The notes under the pieces are model-generated. The model did no database searches and was not told the DNA's origin. It was given only the letters and a program-made list of their open reading frames with translations. This document shows, piece after piece, positions 9,070-16,597 of a DNA stretch of 64,000 nucleotides. Position numbers and translations under genes: made by a program. Positions within the stretch are counted from its first letter, which is position 1. Each line of letters starts with the position of its first letter. The DNA comes from Halopseudomonas yangmingensis. Its GTDB lineage: Bacteria > Pseudomonadota > Gammaproteobacteria > Pseudomonadales > Pseudomonadaceae. The DNA is taken from positions 62,001-126,000 of the forward strand of contig NZ_FOUI01000007.1 of NCBI RefSeq assembly GCF_900114825.1, read 5' to 3'.

Positions 9070-10755
9070 ATGGAGAACAACAAGAAGATGCAGACTGGCG
9101 CACATTCGCTCGACCTGATCCGGGATGAGCTGTTCGCCAGCATGGGTGAAGTCGAAGACCTGTTGCAGCAGTATCTTGAGGACCGTAGCAACGGCAGCCT
9201 GTTGCAACAGGCGATAGACGGCATGCAGCAACTGCGCGGCACGCTTGCCCTGGTGCAGCTCAAGGGCGGAGCCTTGTTGCTAGAGGAAATGGTCGCGCTG
9301 GGCAATGAGATACCCGTGCATGATGGCGATAGCCACAATGCCGCGTTGTCTGCGATTTGCGACAGTCTGTTCCTGTTGCAGCGCTATCTGCCCTTGTGCC
9401 GGCAGAAGGGCGCTGAAATTCCCGAATTGCTGCTTCCTGGCATCAACCAGTTGCGTGCCCTGCGTACAGCGGCGACACAACTGAGTGATAGCCATTTCTG
9501 GGATCTGGATCTGGCGACGATCGATCTGCGTCAGCGTCCGGCAGGTAATCCTGTTGATGCAAAAACCCACGGTCGTCTGCGCCAGATGTACCAGATTGGC
9601 TTGTTGGGTTTGTTGCGCAATGAAAATCTTTCATCTTGCAGGCCAATGTTGCAACGCGCTCTACAGCGTCTTCAAGGCACTGTGGATGCGCGGACGGTGA
9701 CCCTGTGCTGGATGGCTGATGCAGCTCTTGAGGCCATCGAGCAGACGCCCTTGCGATTGGATCCAATGCGTAAACGGCTGTTTGGGCGGCTTGATCGCGA
9801 ACTGCGCAGCCCTGGCCAGGCATCCGATGAGAGTTTGCATGCTCTGGTCAAGGAGTTGCTGTATCTGGTCGCCCTGGGTCGTGATGGCCTGCCGCTTGCG
9901 GATGCGGTAAGCACAGCCTGCCAGCTGCCACTACCCGACTGCACAGAAGCCGAGCTGGAATCGGCATTTGCCAGCTTGCGAGGTCCCGGCCTGGATGTGA
10001 TGCGTTCAGTCGCCGAAGCGCTGCAGGAGGAGATTGCCGCTTGCAAGGACATGCTCGATTTGCTGGCACGTAACGCGGCGGACGTGGAGCAGACGCTGGA
10101 CAGTCTGGGGCAAGCCCTCGAGCGACTCTGGAAGACGCTGTCGATGCTCAATCTGAACGGCGTGTCTGCCTTGTTGCGTGCTGCTGCCCAGTCCCTGGAA
10201 AACTGGCAGGCAGGCGATGTAGACAGCCTGGAGCAGGTGGCTGATACCATTTTGCAGGTCGAGCGTGCCGTTGGGCGTTTGCAGAGCGAATTGCTTGATC
10301 CGGGCTCGGACCACAAGGGTTCCAACGATGCCGGCAATTTGCCGGTGGAGCTCAAGGAAGCGCGGATTGTACTGATTGACGAGTCTCAGGCCGGCCTGGC
10401 GCTTGCCAAACGATCCATTACCGCTTACCTCGAATCGGGTCTTGACCGGATGCACCTGCTGAATGTTCCGACCACGCTCGAAAGCGTACGCGGGGCGTTG
10501 ACCTTCCTCGGTATGTCTCGCGCTGCTGCGGTTGTCGAACAGGCGGCACGTTTCATTCAGGAAGTGATGCTCGCAGAGAACGCCAACCTCAGTGATAACC
10601 AGCTGGAAACTCTGGCTGATGCCCTGTCGGGGATCGAGTTCTATCTTGACTCCAGTGAGTTGTCTGCCGTCACGGCAAGAGACATCCTGCGGTTGGCCGA
10701 GGACAGCATGGAATCCCTTGGTTATCCGGTAGGCAGTGACGCGGCACATGATTGA
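9070..10755 (+). CDS. fimL: FimL-like regulator of twitching motility/cAMP signalling
   Basis: About 561 residues, largely alpha-helical, with no enzyme motif. The N-terminal ~200 residues (HSLDLIRDELFASMGEVEDLL, then QAIDGMQQLRGTLALVQLKGG) look like the degenerate Hpt-like repeats of ChpA/FimL. These lack the phosphorylatable HxxKG histidine: the place is occupied by QLRGTLALVQLKGG. In P. aeruginosa FimL links the type IV pilus Chp system to adenylate cyclase CyaB and Vfr. Length and the crotonase-fimL-nudC order support the call. The ATG at 9070 has CAGGGA about 6 bp upstream; the ATG at 9064 would sit directly on that site. The last 8 bp overlap nudC. Confidence 0.85.
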   Translation: MENNKKMQTGAHSLDLIRDELFASMGEVEDLLQQYLEDRSNGSLLQQAIDGMQQLRGTLALVQLKGGALLLEEMVALGNEIPVHDGDSHNAALSAICDSLFLLQRYLPLCRQKGAEIPELLLPGINQLRALRTAATQLSDSHFWDLDLATIDLRQRPAGNPVDAKTHGRLRQMYQIGLLGLLRNENLSSCRPMLQRALQRLQGTVDARTVTLCWMADAALEAIEQTPLRLDPMRKRLFGRLDRELRSPGQASDESLHALVKELLYLVALGRDGLPLADAVSTACQLPLPDCTEAELESAFASLRGPGLDVMRSVAEALQEEIAACKDMLDLLARNAADVEQTLDSLGQALERLWKTLSMLNLNGVSALLRAAAQSLENWQAGDVDSLEQVADTILQVERAVGRLQSELLDPGSDHKGSNDAGNLPVELKEARIVLIDESQAGLALAKRSITAYLESGLDRMHLLNVPTTLESVRGALTFLGMSRAAAVVEQAARFIQEVMLAENANLSDNQLETLADALSGIEFYLDSSELSAVTARDILRLAEDSMESLGYPVGSDAAHD

Positions 10756-11584
10756 CCGGACGTCAAGCTTCACACCGCTGGCAGGCGTGCCGCAAAGCAC
10801 TGCACAGCGGGTTGTGCTGATCAGCGGGGAGCTGGTTGCAAGCCTGGACGGGCGTGTATTGCTCGATCCCGATCAGGCACGCTTTCTGGTGGACGTGTCC
10901 GGGCGAATCAGTCTTGGGCATGTGGATGGACAATTGTGCGAAATGTGGCAAGTGGCACATCCCGACTCGGCCGGGGGGCTGGTCTGGCATGAATTGCGCA
11001 GCGTTATTGGTCAGGTTGACTCGCTGACCTTCAGGGTTCTGGGGCTGGCCAGACAGCTTGCCGAGTGGCAGCAGAGTCATCGCTATTGCGGTAGCTGCGG
11101 AGCGCCAACCCGACTGGTCGAGACTGAGCGGGCATTGCAGTGTGAAGCCTGCGATTTGCGGCAATACCCCAAGCTGGCACCCTGCGTAATTGTTCTGGTG
11201 ACGCGGGGAGAGGAGTTGCTGCTGGCGCGGTCACCGCGCTTTCGCCCCGGTTTTTTCAGCACCCTGGCAGGCTTTATTGAGCCGGGCGAATCGGCTGAAG
11301 AATGTGTTGAGCGTGAGGTGGCTGAGGAGGTCGGCTTGCGCATCGGACAGTTACAGTATCTTGGTAGTCAGAACTGGCCTTTCCCCAATTCCCTGATGCT
11401 GGGCTTTCATGCCAGTTACCTGTCCGGCGATATCGTTCCCCAGCCGGGCGAGATTGAAGAGGCTGACTGGTGGCATCCGGATCATCTGCCGGGATTGCCG
11501 CCGCAAGGCAGTATTTCGCGCTGGCTGATTGATTGTCACCTTGCAGACTTGCGTGGCGAGCCCCGACCTCCGATTCCTCACTGA
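10748..11584 (+). CDS. nudC: NAD(+) diphosphatase / RNA de-NADding enzyme NudC
   Basis: The 278-residue protein hydrolyses NAD(H) and removes NAD caps from RNA. Its layout is N-terminal domain, a four-cysteine zinc ribbon (YCGSCGAPT ... LQCEACDLRQYP at ~113-135), the Nudix box GFIEPGESAEECVEREVAEEVGL (~175-200; here given as key residues G, E, REVAEE, G), and the family signature SQNWPFPNSLM. The ATG at 10748 gives the usual length; an in-frame GTG at 10736 is possible. It overlaps the fimL end by 8 bp and is followed by a membrane protein gene 12 bp later. Confidence 0.95.
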   Translation: MIDRTSSFTPLAGVPQSTAQRVVLISGELVASLDGRVLLDPDQARFLVDVSGRISLGHVDGQLCEMWQVAHPDSAGGLVWHELRSVIGQVDSLTFRVLGLARQLAEWQQSHRYCGSCGAPTRLVETERALQCEACDLRQYPKLAPCVIVLVTRGEELLLARSPRFRPGFFSTLAGFIEPGESAEECVEREVAEEVGLRIGQLQYLGSQNWPFPNSLMLGFHASYLSGDIVPQPGEIEEADWWHPDHLPGLPPQGSISRWLIDCHLADLRGEPRPPIPH

Positions 11585-11596
11585 GAGCCCTTGAGC

Positions 11597-12244
11597 ATGC
11601 TGCAATTTATCGGCCTTGGCGTCATTCTGTCACTTCCGTTGCTGTTGCTGCTGGTTTTGTTTGTGCGGCTGGTATGGCGCCGCCAGTGGATCGCTGGCTG
11701 GCTATACGGGAATGTGCTGGTGCTGTTTGCCGTCGTGCTCGTAATTGGTGGCGCGGCTGCTTGGGAGCTGCAGAGTTTTCGATCGCTGGCTGTCTCTGAG
11801 CCTGTGCTGAAGGTGAAGGTCAGCCAATTACAACCCGCGCTCTATCGTCTGACACTGGATCAGGCCGGCAAACGGCGGATATTTGATGTCTCGGGTGATT
11901 TGTGGGAGCTGGATGTTCAAGTGTTGCGCTGGAAAGGACTGAGTGCGGCGATTGGTCTGGAAGACGGCTATCGGCTGCATCAGCTACGAGGACGCCATCT
12001 GGGCCTGGAAGAACAACAGCGAACCATTGCACACAACACCCATCCGCTGCACGGATCGCCATCCTGGCGGGATCTGTGGTTCTGGCTTGAACGTTGTGAC
12101 CGGCCTGTGCTTGTTGAAAGTGATGCTTTTACGCTGGCCTATATGCCTCTTGCGGACGAGGCGGAATTTGCTGTGCGCATCGGTGTTACCGGTCTGATAC
12201 CGGAGCCGTTGAATGCTGCTGCAATGCGTGCCCTGAGGCCCTGA
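11597..12244 (+). CDS. Conserved two-helix membrane protein of unknown function
   Basis: This 215-residue protein has two N-terminal transmembrane helices (~3-26 and ~36-57) and then a soluble, beta-rich domain of ~155 residues with no motif I recognise. It probably sits in the inner membrane with the C-terminal domain on one face. Start: the ATG at 11597; an in-frame TTG lies two codons upstream. It follows nudC by 12 bp and likely belongs to the fimL-nudC transcript. A homologue occupies the same place in P. aeruginosa, where it has been loosely labelled a multidrug transporter; nothing in the sequence supports transport. Confidence 0.75.
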   Translation: MLQFIGLGVILSLPLLLLLVLFVRLVWRRQWIAGWLYGNVLVLFAVVLVIGGAAAWELQSFRSLAVSEPVLKVKVSQLQPALYRLTLDQAGKRRIFDVSGDLWELDVQVLRWKGLSAAIGLEDGYRLHQLRGRHLGLEEQQRTIAHNTHPLHGSPSWRDLWFWLERCDRPVLVESDAFTLAYMPLADEAEFAVRIGVTGLIPEPLNAAAMRALRP

Positions 12245-12248
12245 AAGT

Positions 12249-12277
12249 CGGGGCTGCGGAAATATCCGGCAGCCCCG
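12249..12277. terminator. GC-rich hairpin between convergent genes
   Basis: CGGGGCTGC (12249-12257) pairs with GCAGCCCCG (12269-12277) around a short AT-rich loop, in the gap between the rightward membrane protein gene and the leftward SDR gene. It has no T-run on either side, so it is at best a bidirectional, partly Rho-assisted terminator or an RNA-stabilising hairpin. Confidence 0.5.
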
Positions 12278-12301
12278 TGTGCCCTGTCAGGAAGGTACTG
12301 A

Positions 12302-13069
12302 TCAGGAGAGCATGCCGCCATCCACGTTGATGGCAGTGCCTGTGGTGTAGCTGGATGCGTCGCTGACCAGATACAGCACTGTGCCAGCCATCTCGCTGGG
12401 GTCTGCAGCACGACGCAGCGGAATGCGTTCCAGCGCACGCTTGAGAATGGCGTCATTGGTGGTCAGGGCCGAAGCAAACTTGGTGTCGGTCAGGCCTGGG
12501 AGCAGGGCATTGCAGCGAATGCCGAATTGCGCGCATTCCTTGGCAAACACCTTGGTCATGTTGATTACGGCGGCCTTGGTGATTGAGTAGATGCCTTGAA
12601 GCTCGCCAGGTACTATGCCGTTTACTGATGCCACATTGACGATAGACCCGCTACCGTTCTCACGCATCAGCTTGCCGGCTTCGACAGACATGAAGAAGTA
12701 GCCGCGAATATTCACATCAACGGTTTTCTGGAAAGCACCAAGATCGGTATCCAGTACGTTACCGAAGTAGGGGTTTGCGGCCGCATTGTTTACCAGAATG
12801 TCCAGCTTGCCGAACTTTTCACGGATTGCCTGAACTGTGGCGCTGATCTGATCCATATCACCAATATGGCAGGCCATGGCCACGGCCTTGCCGCCGCTGG
12901 CGGTAATGGCATCTGCTACCGCCTGGCAGTCATCGAGCTTGCGGCTGGAAATAATAACCTGAGCTCCCTGTTGGGCCAGCAGGCGTGCAATGGCTTCACC
13001 GATACCACGGCTTGCACCGGTTACCAGGGCAACTTTGCCGTCGAGGTCGAACAATTGGGTTTTTTGCAT
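12302..13069 (-). CDS. Short-chain dehydrogenase/reductase (SDR family)
   Basis: The 255-residue protein is a classical NAD(P)H-dependent oxidoreductase. The Rossmann cofactor motif TGASRGIG lies at ~16-23, NNAAAN at ~93-98, the catalytic Ser at ~145-148 (NVASVNG) and YSITKAAVINMTK at ~161-173 with the active-site Tyr and Lys. The C-terminus ends in the VDGGM motif. The start at 13069 has AGGA a few bases upstream; a longer version to 13102 overlaps the preceding gene's stop. It lies 29 bp after the APH-like kinase gene. The pair recurs in bacteria beside acyl-CoA dehydrogenase and fatty-acid genes; the substrate is unknown. Confidence 0.93.
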   Translation of the reverse strand: MQKTQLFDLDGKVALVTGASRGIGEAIARLLAQQGAQVIISSRKLDDCQAVADAITASGGKAVAMACHIGDMDQISATVQAIREKFGKLDILVNNAAANPYFGNVLDTDLGAFQKTVDVNIRGYFFMSVEAGKLMRENGSGSIVNVASVNGIVPGELQGIYSITKAAVINMTKVFAKECAQFGIRCNALLPGLTDTKFASALTTNDAILKRALERIPLRRAADPSEMAGTVLYLVSDASSYTTGTAINVDGGMLS

Positions 13070-13098
13070 GGGTCGGTCCTGTTGGATGTCGATAACGC

Positions 13099-14166
13099 TC
13101 AAAGCGTCGATTTTTTAATGACGGCAAGACTCATCTGTTCCAGCAACCGGTTCATGTGAATGAACTGGGCGAAGCGCTGGTCGCGTGTCTGGCCATGGAA
13201 ATAACGGTAGTAGATCTGTTGGACAATGCCGGCAAGACGGAACAGGCCGTAGGTGTAGTAAAAGTCGACGTTGTCGATGCGAATGCCGGCGCGCTCGGCA
13301 TAGTAGTCGACGAACTCCTGGCGCGTCAGCATGCCGGGTGCATGGCTTGGCTGGCGGCGCATCAGTTGAACCGGCGCCGGGTCGCTCGCTTCGATCCAGT
13401 AGGCAAGACTGTTGCCGAGATCCATCAGCGGGTCGCCGATGGTGGTCATCTCCCAGTCCAGTACGCCGATGATGCGCATGGGATTATCCGGATCCAGTAT
13501 CACATTGTCGAAGCGGTAGTCGTTGTGAACCAGTCCCGGCTTGGGGTGGTCCGCGGGCATCTTGTCGCGCAGCCATTGCATGACGTCAGTCCAGGCTGGC
13601 GCATCTTCGGTCAGTGCGCGCTGGTAGCGCTCAATCCAGCCCTCTATCTGGCGTTTTACATAGCCTTCCGGCTTGCCAAGGTCACCCAGTCCGCAGGCCT
13701 GATAGTCGACATTGTGCAGTTCAACCATGCGGTCGATAAAGCTCTTGCAGAGTTCACGCGTGCTCTGTTCATCAAGTCCCAGTTCTGCCGGCAGGTCTGC
13801 CCGCAGAATGACTCCCTTGATGCGCTCCATGACATAGAATTCGCAGCCAAGTACGGACTCGTCGGTGCAGTGCACGTAGGCTTTGGGGCAGTAGGGAAAG
13901 CCGGCATTGAGCTGGTTCAGAATGCGGTATTCGCGGCCCATGTCGTGGGCGGACTTGGCCTTGTGACCGAAGGGGGGGCGCCGCAGCACAAAGTCCTGTT
14001 GGGGATAGCTGATCAGATAGGTCAGGTTGGAGGCGCCGCCGGGGAACTGGCGGATTTGCGGACTTCCTTGCAGGCCTGGAATGTGTTGCTTGAGATACTC
14101 GTCAACGCGTGCTGTGTCCAGCTCCTCGCCTTCGCGAATACCGGTTGCTTGATCGGTCAAAGTCAT
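13099..14166 (-). CDS. APH/ACAD10-type phosphotransferase family protein
   Basis: The 355-residue protein has an aminoglycoside-phosphotransferase-like kinase fold. FPGGASNLTYLI (~35-46) is the nucleotide loop, VLRRPP contains the ATP-binding Lys/Arg strand, LVHNDYRFDNVILDP (~210-224) is the catalytic HxDxxxxN loop, and IGVLDWEMTTIGDPLMDLG (~231-249) carries the metal-binding Asp. This subgroup resembles the kinase domain of ACAD10/11, which phosphorylates 4-hydroxyacyl-CoA during catabolism of hydroxy fatty acids. Together with the adjacent SDR and SCP2 genes this favours a fatty-acid role over antibiotic resistance. The ATG at 14166 is preferred; an in-frame start at 14190 exists. Confidence 0.9.
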   Translation of the reverse strand: MTLTDQATGIREGEELDTARVDEYLKQHIPGLQGSPQIRQFPGGASNLTYLISYPQQDFVLRRPPFGHKAKSAHDMGREYRILNQLNAGFPYCPKAYVHCTDESVLGCEFYVMERIKGVILRADLPAELGLDEQSTRELCKSFIDRMVELHNVDYQACGLGDLGKPEGYVKRQIEGWIERYQRALTEDAPAWTDVMQWLRDKMPADHPKPGLVHNDYRFDNVILDPDNPMRIIGVLDWEMTTIGDPLMDLGNSLAYWIEASDPAPVQLMRRQPSHAPGMLTRQEFVDYYAERAGIRIDNVDFYYTYGLFRLAGIVQQIYYRYFHGQTRDQRFAQFIHMNRLLEQMSLAVIKKSTL

Positions 14167-14232
14167 GGGTCGGTCTGCTACCTGTTGCAATAGTGGCAGT
14201 CAATCTAACCGACAGGGGCAGGGGCAACAAGC

Positions 14233-14248
14233 TGGAACGGGCGTTTGA
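14233..14248. promoter_or_regulatory. Weak PsrA-like operator before the APH-SDR pair
   Basis: TGGAAC-GGGC-GTTTGA: one half-site (GTTTGA) is identical to that in the better sites at 15457 and 42478 in this window, while the other differs at two positions. It lies 67 bp upstream of the APH-like kinase start. PsrA binds a palindrome close to (G/C)AAAC-N2-4-GTTT(G/C). On its own this match is weak. Confidence 0.25.
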
Positions 14249-14281
14249 AAGCGTTTATCAGGCAGGGTGTTGTTTGTGGAT

Positions 14282-14309
14282 TGGCCGGGGTGATGAATCA
14301 CCCCGGCCA
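14282..14309 (-). terminator. Perfect 12-bp hairpin after the SCP2 gene
   Basis: TGGCCGGGGTGA (14282-14293) pairs perfectly with TCACCCCGGCCA (14298-14309) around a TGAA/TTCA loop, 9 bp after the SCP2 stop in the leftward direction. There is no T-run, so it may attenuate rather than end transcription into the APH-SDR genes. Confidence 0.55.
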
Positions 14310-14317
14310 TGTCCGCA

Positions 14318-14632
14318 TCAGGCCGGGAACAGCTCGCTGAGCTTCAGTGCCAGCATCATGTCGCCTTCGGCGCGCAGCTTGCCAGCCATGAAGGCCTGCA
14401 TGCCATCGGTCTCACCGGTCATGACGCCAACCAGAGTGGCAGTGTCCATGATCAGGGTGACGTTCGGAGTGCCGGCATCGCCCTGGGCGACGGCGCAGGT
14501 GCCATCCTTGACGGTGACGTTGAAGTTTTCACCGTCTTCGATGCTGAACTGGAATACCAGATCCAGGCCGGCGGCAGCGCTGGCGTTGAACTTGGATTCC
14601 ATATTGCTGATGATGTCTGCAACAGTGGTCAT
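14318..14632 (-). CDS. SCP2 sterol-binding domain protein
   Basis: This single-domain protein of 104 residues spans an entire SCP2 fold. It includes LDLVFQFSIEDGENFNVTVKDGTCAV, the conserved TLIMDTATLVGVMTGETDGMQAFMAGKLRAEGDMMLALKL region (key residues D, G, AFMAGKL and GDM). Bacterial stand-alone SCP2 proteins bind fatty acyl chains or other lipids. It is leftward, 58 bp after the phosphatase gene and upstream of the APH-like kinase, and a similar order exists in P. aeruginosa. The start at 14632 is preceded by a purine-rich GGACAGG. Confidence 0.92.
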   Translation of the reverse strand: MTTVADIISNMESKFNASAAAGLDLVFQFSIEDGENFNVTVKDGTCAVAQGDAGTPNVTLIMDTATLVGVMTGETDGMQAFMAGKLRAEGDMMLALKLSELFPA

Positions 14633-14690
14633 TGGCCTGTCCTTATCTGTGTGTCATTTCAAAGGGTTCAACCCTTGGGCGGGTTGCGGG

Positions 14691-15392
14691 TCATCTGTAG
14701 GTCACCAGGTCGGGGCGGGGGTCAATATCAAGATGGGCCCGGCAATTGAAGCCGGCCAGACTGATTTTTTCCCGGCCGAACTGCAGGCGGGTTACAGAGG
14801 TATTCACGATCTGCCAGTTGAGCTCGAAAGCGCTTGCAACAGGCATTTGCGTGATTTGTTGTACGGCTGCGGTAATCGCGCCACCGGACGTAAAAACAGC
14901 AATATCATTACCGCTGTCGGCCTCACGCTGCAAACGCTGCAGGCCGTTGAGGACCTTTTCGGCATAGTGTTGCCAGCTTGGGCAGCCAGCAGGCAGCGCT
15001 GTGTCGCTAACCCACCAGCCAATTATGCGGCTGAAGATTTTCTGGAATTCCTTGCGGTGCTGCCCGGCGTTTTCAAGATAGAGCATCGCCTCAGGCTGGC
15101 TCTCCAGCAGTCTGGGCAGATAGGCCTTGATGACGGTGTCCGCGGGATATTCATTGAATGCAGGGTCTGACTCAAAGAGTCCGGTTGATCCGGTCATTTG
15201 TTGCAGTGCATGTTTGGCGGTATCAGACTGGCGCAACATGCTGCCGCTCAAAATCCGCTGGAAAGTCACTGCGGTTCGTTGCAGGTGCTGGCCAAGAACC
15301 TGAGACTGGATCACACCAAGCGGCGACAGCACGTCATAATTGGCTGCCCCGAGTGAAGCCTGTCCATGTCGGATCAGATAGATGCTGCCCAC
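14691..15392 (-). CDS. Histidine phosphatase superfamily protein (phosphoglycerate-mutase-like)
   Basis: The 233-residue protein begins with IYLIRHGQASLG, the RHG phosphohistidine motif of branch 1 histidine phosphatases. FTSGGAITAAV near residue 165-175 takes the place of the second catalytic GHG motif. The changed second motif may alter or weaken activity. The GTG at 15392 is chosen because AAGGCGGG lies about 8 bp upstream and the usual N-terminus follows at once; the ATG at 15440 adds 16 non-conserved residues. It is the first gene of the leftward SCP2/APH/SDR group, with a PsrA-like palindrome 65 bp upstream. Confidence 0.87.
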   Translation of the reverse strand: MGSIYLIRHGQASLGAANYDVLSPLGVIQSQVLGQHLQRTAVTFQRILSGSMLRQSDTAKHALQQMTGSTGLFESDPAFNEYPADTVIKAYLPRLLESQPEAMLYLENAGQHRKEFQKIFSRIIGWWVSDTALPAGCPSWQHYAEKVLNGLQRLQREADSGNDIAVFTSGGAITAAVQQITQMPVASAFELNWQIVNTSVTRLQFGREKISLAGFNCRAHLDIDPRPDLVTYR

Positions 15393-15456
15393 TGTGTTTA
15401 CCCGCCTTGTTGATCTGTCTGAGGGTATGAGTGCCGGCAAGGGCTGTCAACAAAAA

Positions 15457-15472
15457 TCATACGATCGTTTGA
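15457..15472. promoter_or_regulatory. PsrA-like operator between the phosphatase/SCP2 group and sohB
   Basis: TCATAC-GATC-GTTTGA; read on the minus strand it is TCAAAC-GATC-GTATGA. Both 6-base half-sites are the same as in the palindrome before fadB (TCAAAC-AAGC-GTATGA at 42478). On the minus strand the operator contains TATGAT, a 5/6 match to a -10 box, 60 bp before the phosphatase start. That position would allow repression of the leftward group. PsrA is a TetR-family long-chain fatty-acid sensor of pseudomonads; its gene is not in the window. Confidence 0.45.
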
Positions 15473-15568
15473 ATTCCTCTGTTGCCGGAGGTGTCCGCAG
15501 TGTTGTCTGCATCCTGTATGCTCTAGGCAAACACTAGATCAATCCAGCTAGACCAAGGAGCCTGCAAG

Positions 15569-16588
15569 GTGGAGTGGATGTCCGAATATGGCCTGTTTCT
15601 GGCCAAGGTTATGACCGTCTTGTTGGCGGTTTTGGCGGTTATGTTGATGGTCGCTGTCAGCCGTGGGCAGCGTCGCCGTGGCGAAGGGGAGTTGCAGGTG
15701 ACGCCGCTAAACCAGCGGCTCGAGCGCATGTCGGACCGTCTGGCCGCGAGTGTTCTGTCTCGCCCCGGACTGAAACAACGCAACCGGGAACGCAAACGTC
15801 TGGACAAGGCGCGGGAAAAGGAAGCCGAGAGTCGCCCGAGGGTATATGTGCTGGATTTCCACGGCGACATCAAGGCCAGTGCACTGGAAGGGTTGCGCCA
15901 CGAGATTACCGCAGTGCTTGAACTGGCACGCCCCAAGGACGAGATTCTGGTTCGACTGGAGAGTGGGGGAGGTATGGTCCATGCTTACGGTCTGGCTGCG
16001 GCACAACTGGTGCGTGTCCGCGAGGCCGGCATCCCGCTGGTGGTCAGTGTTGACAAGGTGGCTGCCAGCGGTGGTTACATGATGGCGTGTATTGGAGATC
16101 GTATTTTGGCTGCGCCCTTTGCCATGCTCGGTTCTATTGGCGTGATTGCGCAGTTGCCCAACTTCAATCGATTGCTGAAGAAGCATGATGTGGATTTTGA
16201 GATGCTGACGGCAGGCGAGTACAAACGGACCCTGACACTTTTTGGTGAAAACACCGAGAAAGGTCGGGAGAAATTCCAGCAGGATCTGGAAAACATCCAC
16301 AAGCTCTTCAAGGAGTTTGTCAGTCGTTACCGGCCTGAACTCAATGTTGGCGAAGTAGCTACCGGTGAGGTGTGGTTTGGTAGTGAGGCGCTGGAGCGCT
16401 CACTGGTTGACAGCCTGATTACCAGCGACCAGTACATCAGTAGCAGGGTGGCAGATGCAGACCTGTTCGAGGTGCATTTTGTCGTGCGCAAGCGCTTGCA
16501 GGAAAAGCTTGCCGGCAGCTTGTCGACAGCTGTCGACCGCTTGCTGCTGACATGGCTGTCGCGTTTGAACAAACAGTATTTTCATTAG
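15569..16588 (+). CDS. sohB: SohB-like S49 inner-membrane protease
   Basis: The 339-residue protein has one N-terminal transmembrane helix (~9-31), then the SohB N-terminal region and a peptidase S49 domain. The nucleophile Ser167 is in VAASGGYMMA and the general base Lys219 in TAGEYKRTLT, the Ser-Lys dyad of SppA-type proteases. It probably degrades membrane or signal peptides on the periplasmic face. The GTG at 15569 has AAGGAG exactly 8 bp upstream; the ATG at 15578 is an alternative. The next gene starts 9 bp after its stop. Confidence 0.93.
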   Translation: MEWMSEYGLFLAKVMTVLLAVLAVMLMVAVSRGQRRRGEGELQVTPLNQRLERMSDRLAASVLSRPGLKQRNRERKRLDKAREKEAESRPRVYVLDFHGDIKASALEGLRHEITAVLELARPKDEILVRLESGGGMVHAYGLAAAQLVRVREAGIPLVVSVDKVAASGGYMMACIGDRILAAPFAMLGSIGVIAQLPNFNRLLKKHDVDFEMLTAGEYKRTLTLFGENTEKGREKFQQDLENIHKLFKEFVSRYRPELNVGEVATGEVWFGSEALERSLVDSLITSDQYISSRVADADLFEVHFVVRKRLQEKLAGSLSTAVDRLLLTWLSRLNKQYFH

Positions 16589-16597
16589 GAGTGGCAC

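Noticed and set aside
13099-14166. Aminoglycoside resistance kinase
   Set aside because: The APH fold is present, but the gene neighbours and the ACAD10/11-like pattern favour a fatty-acid-linked kinase; there is no mobile context.
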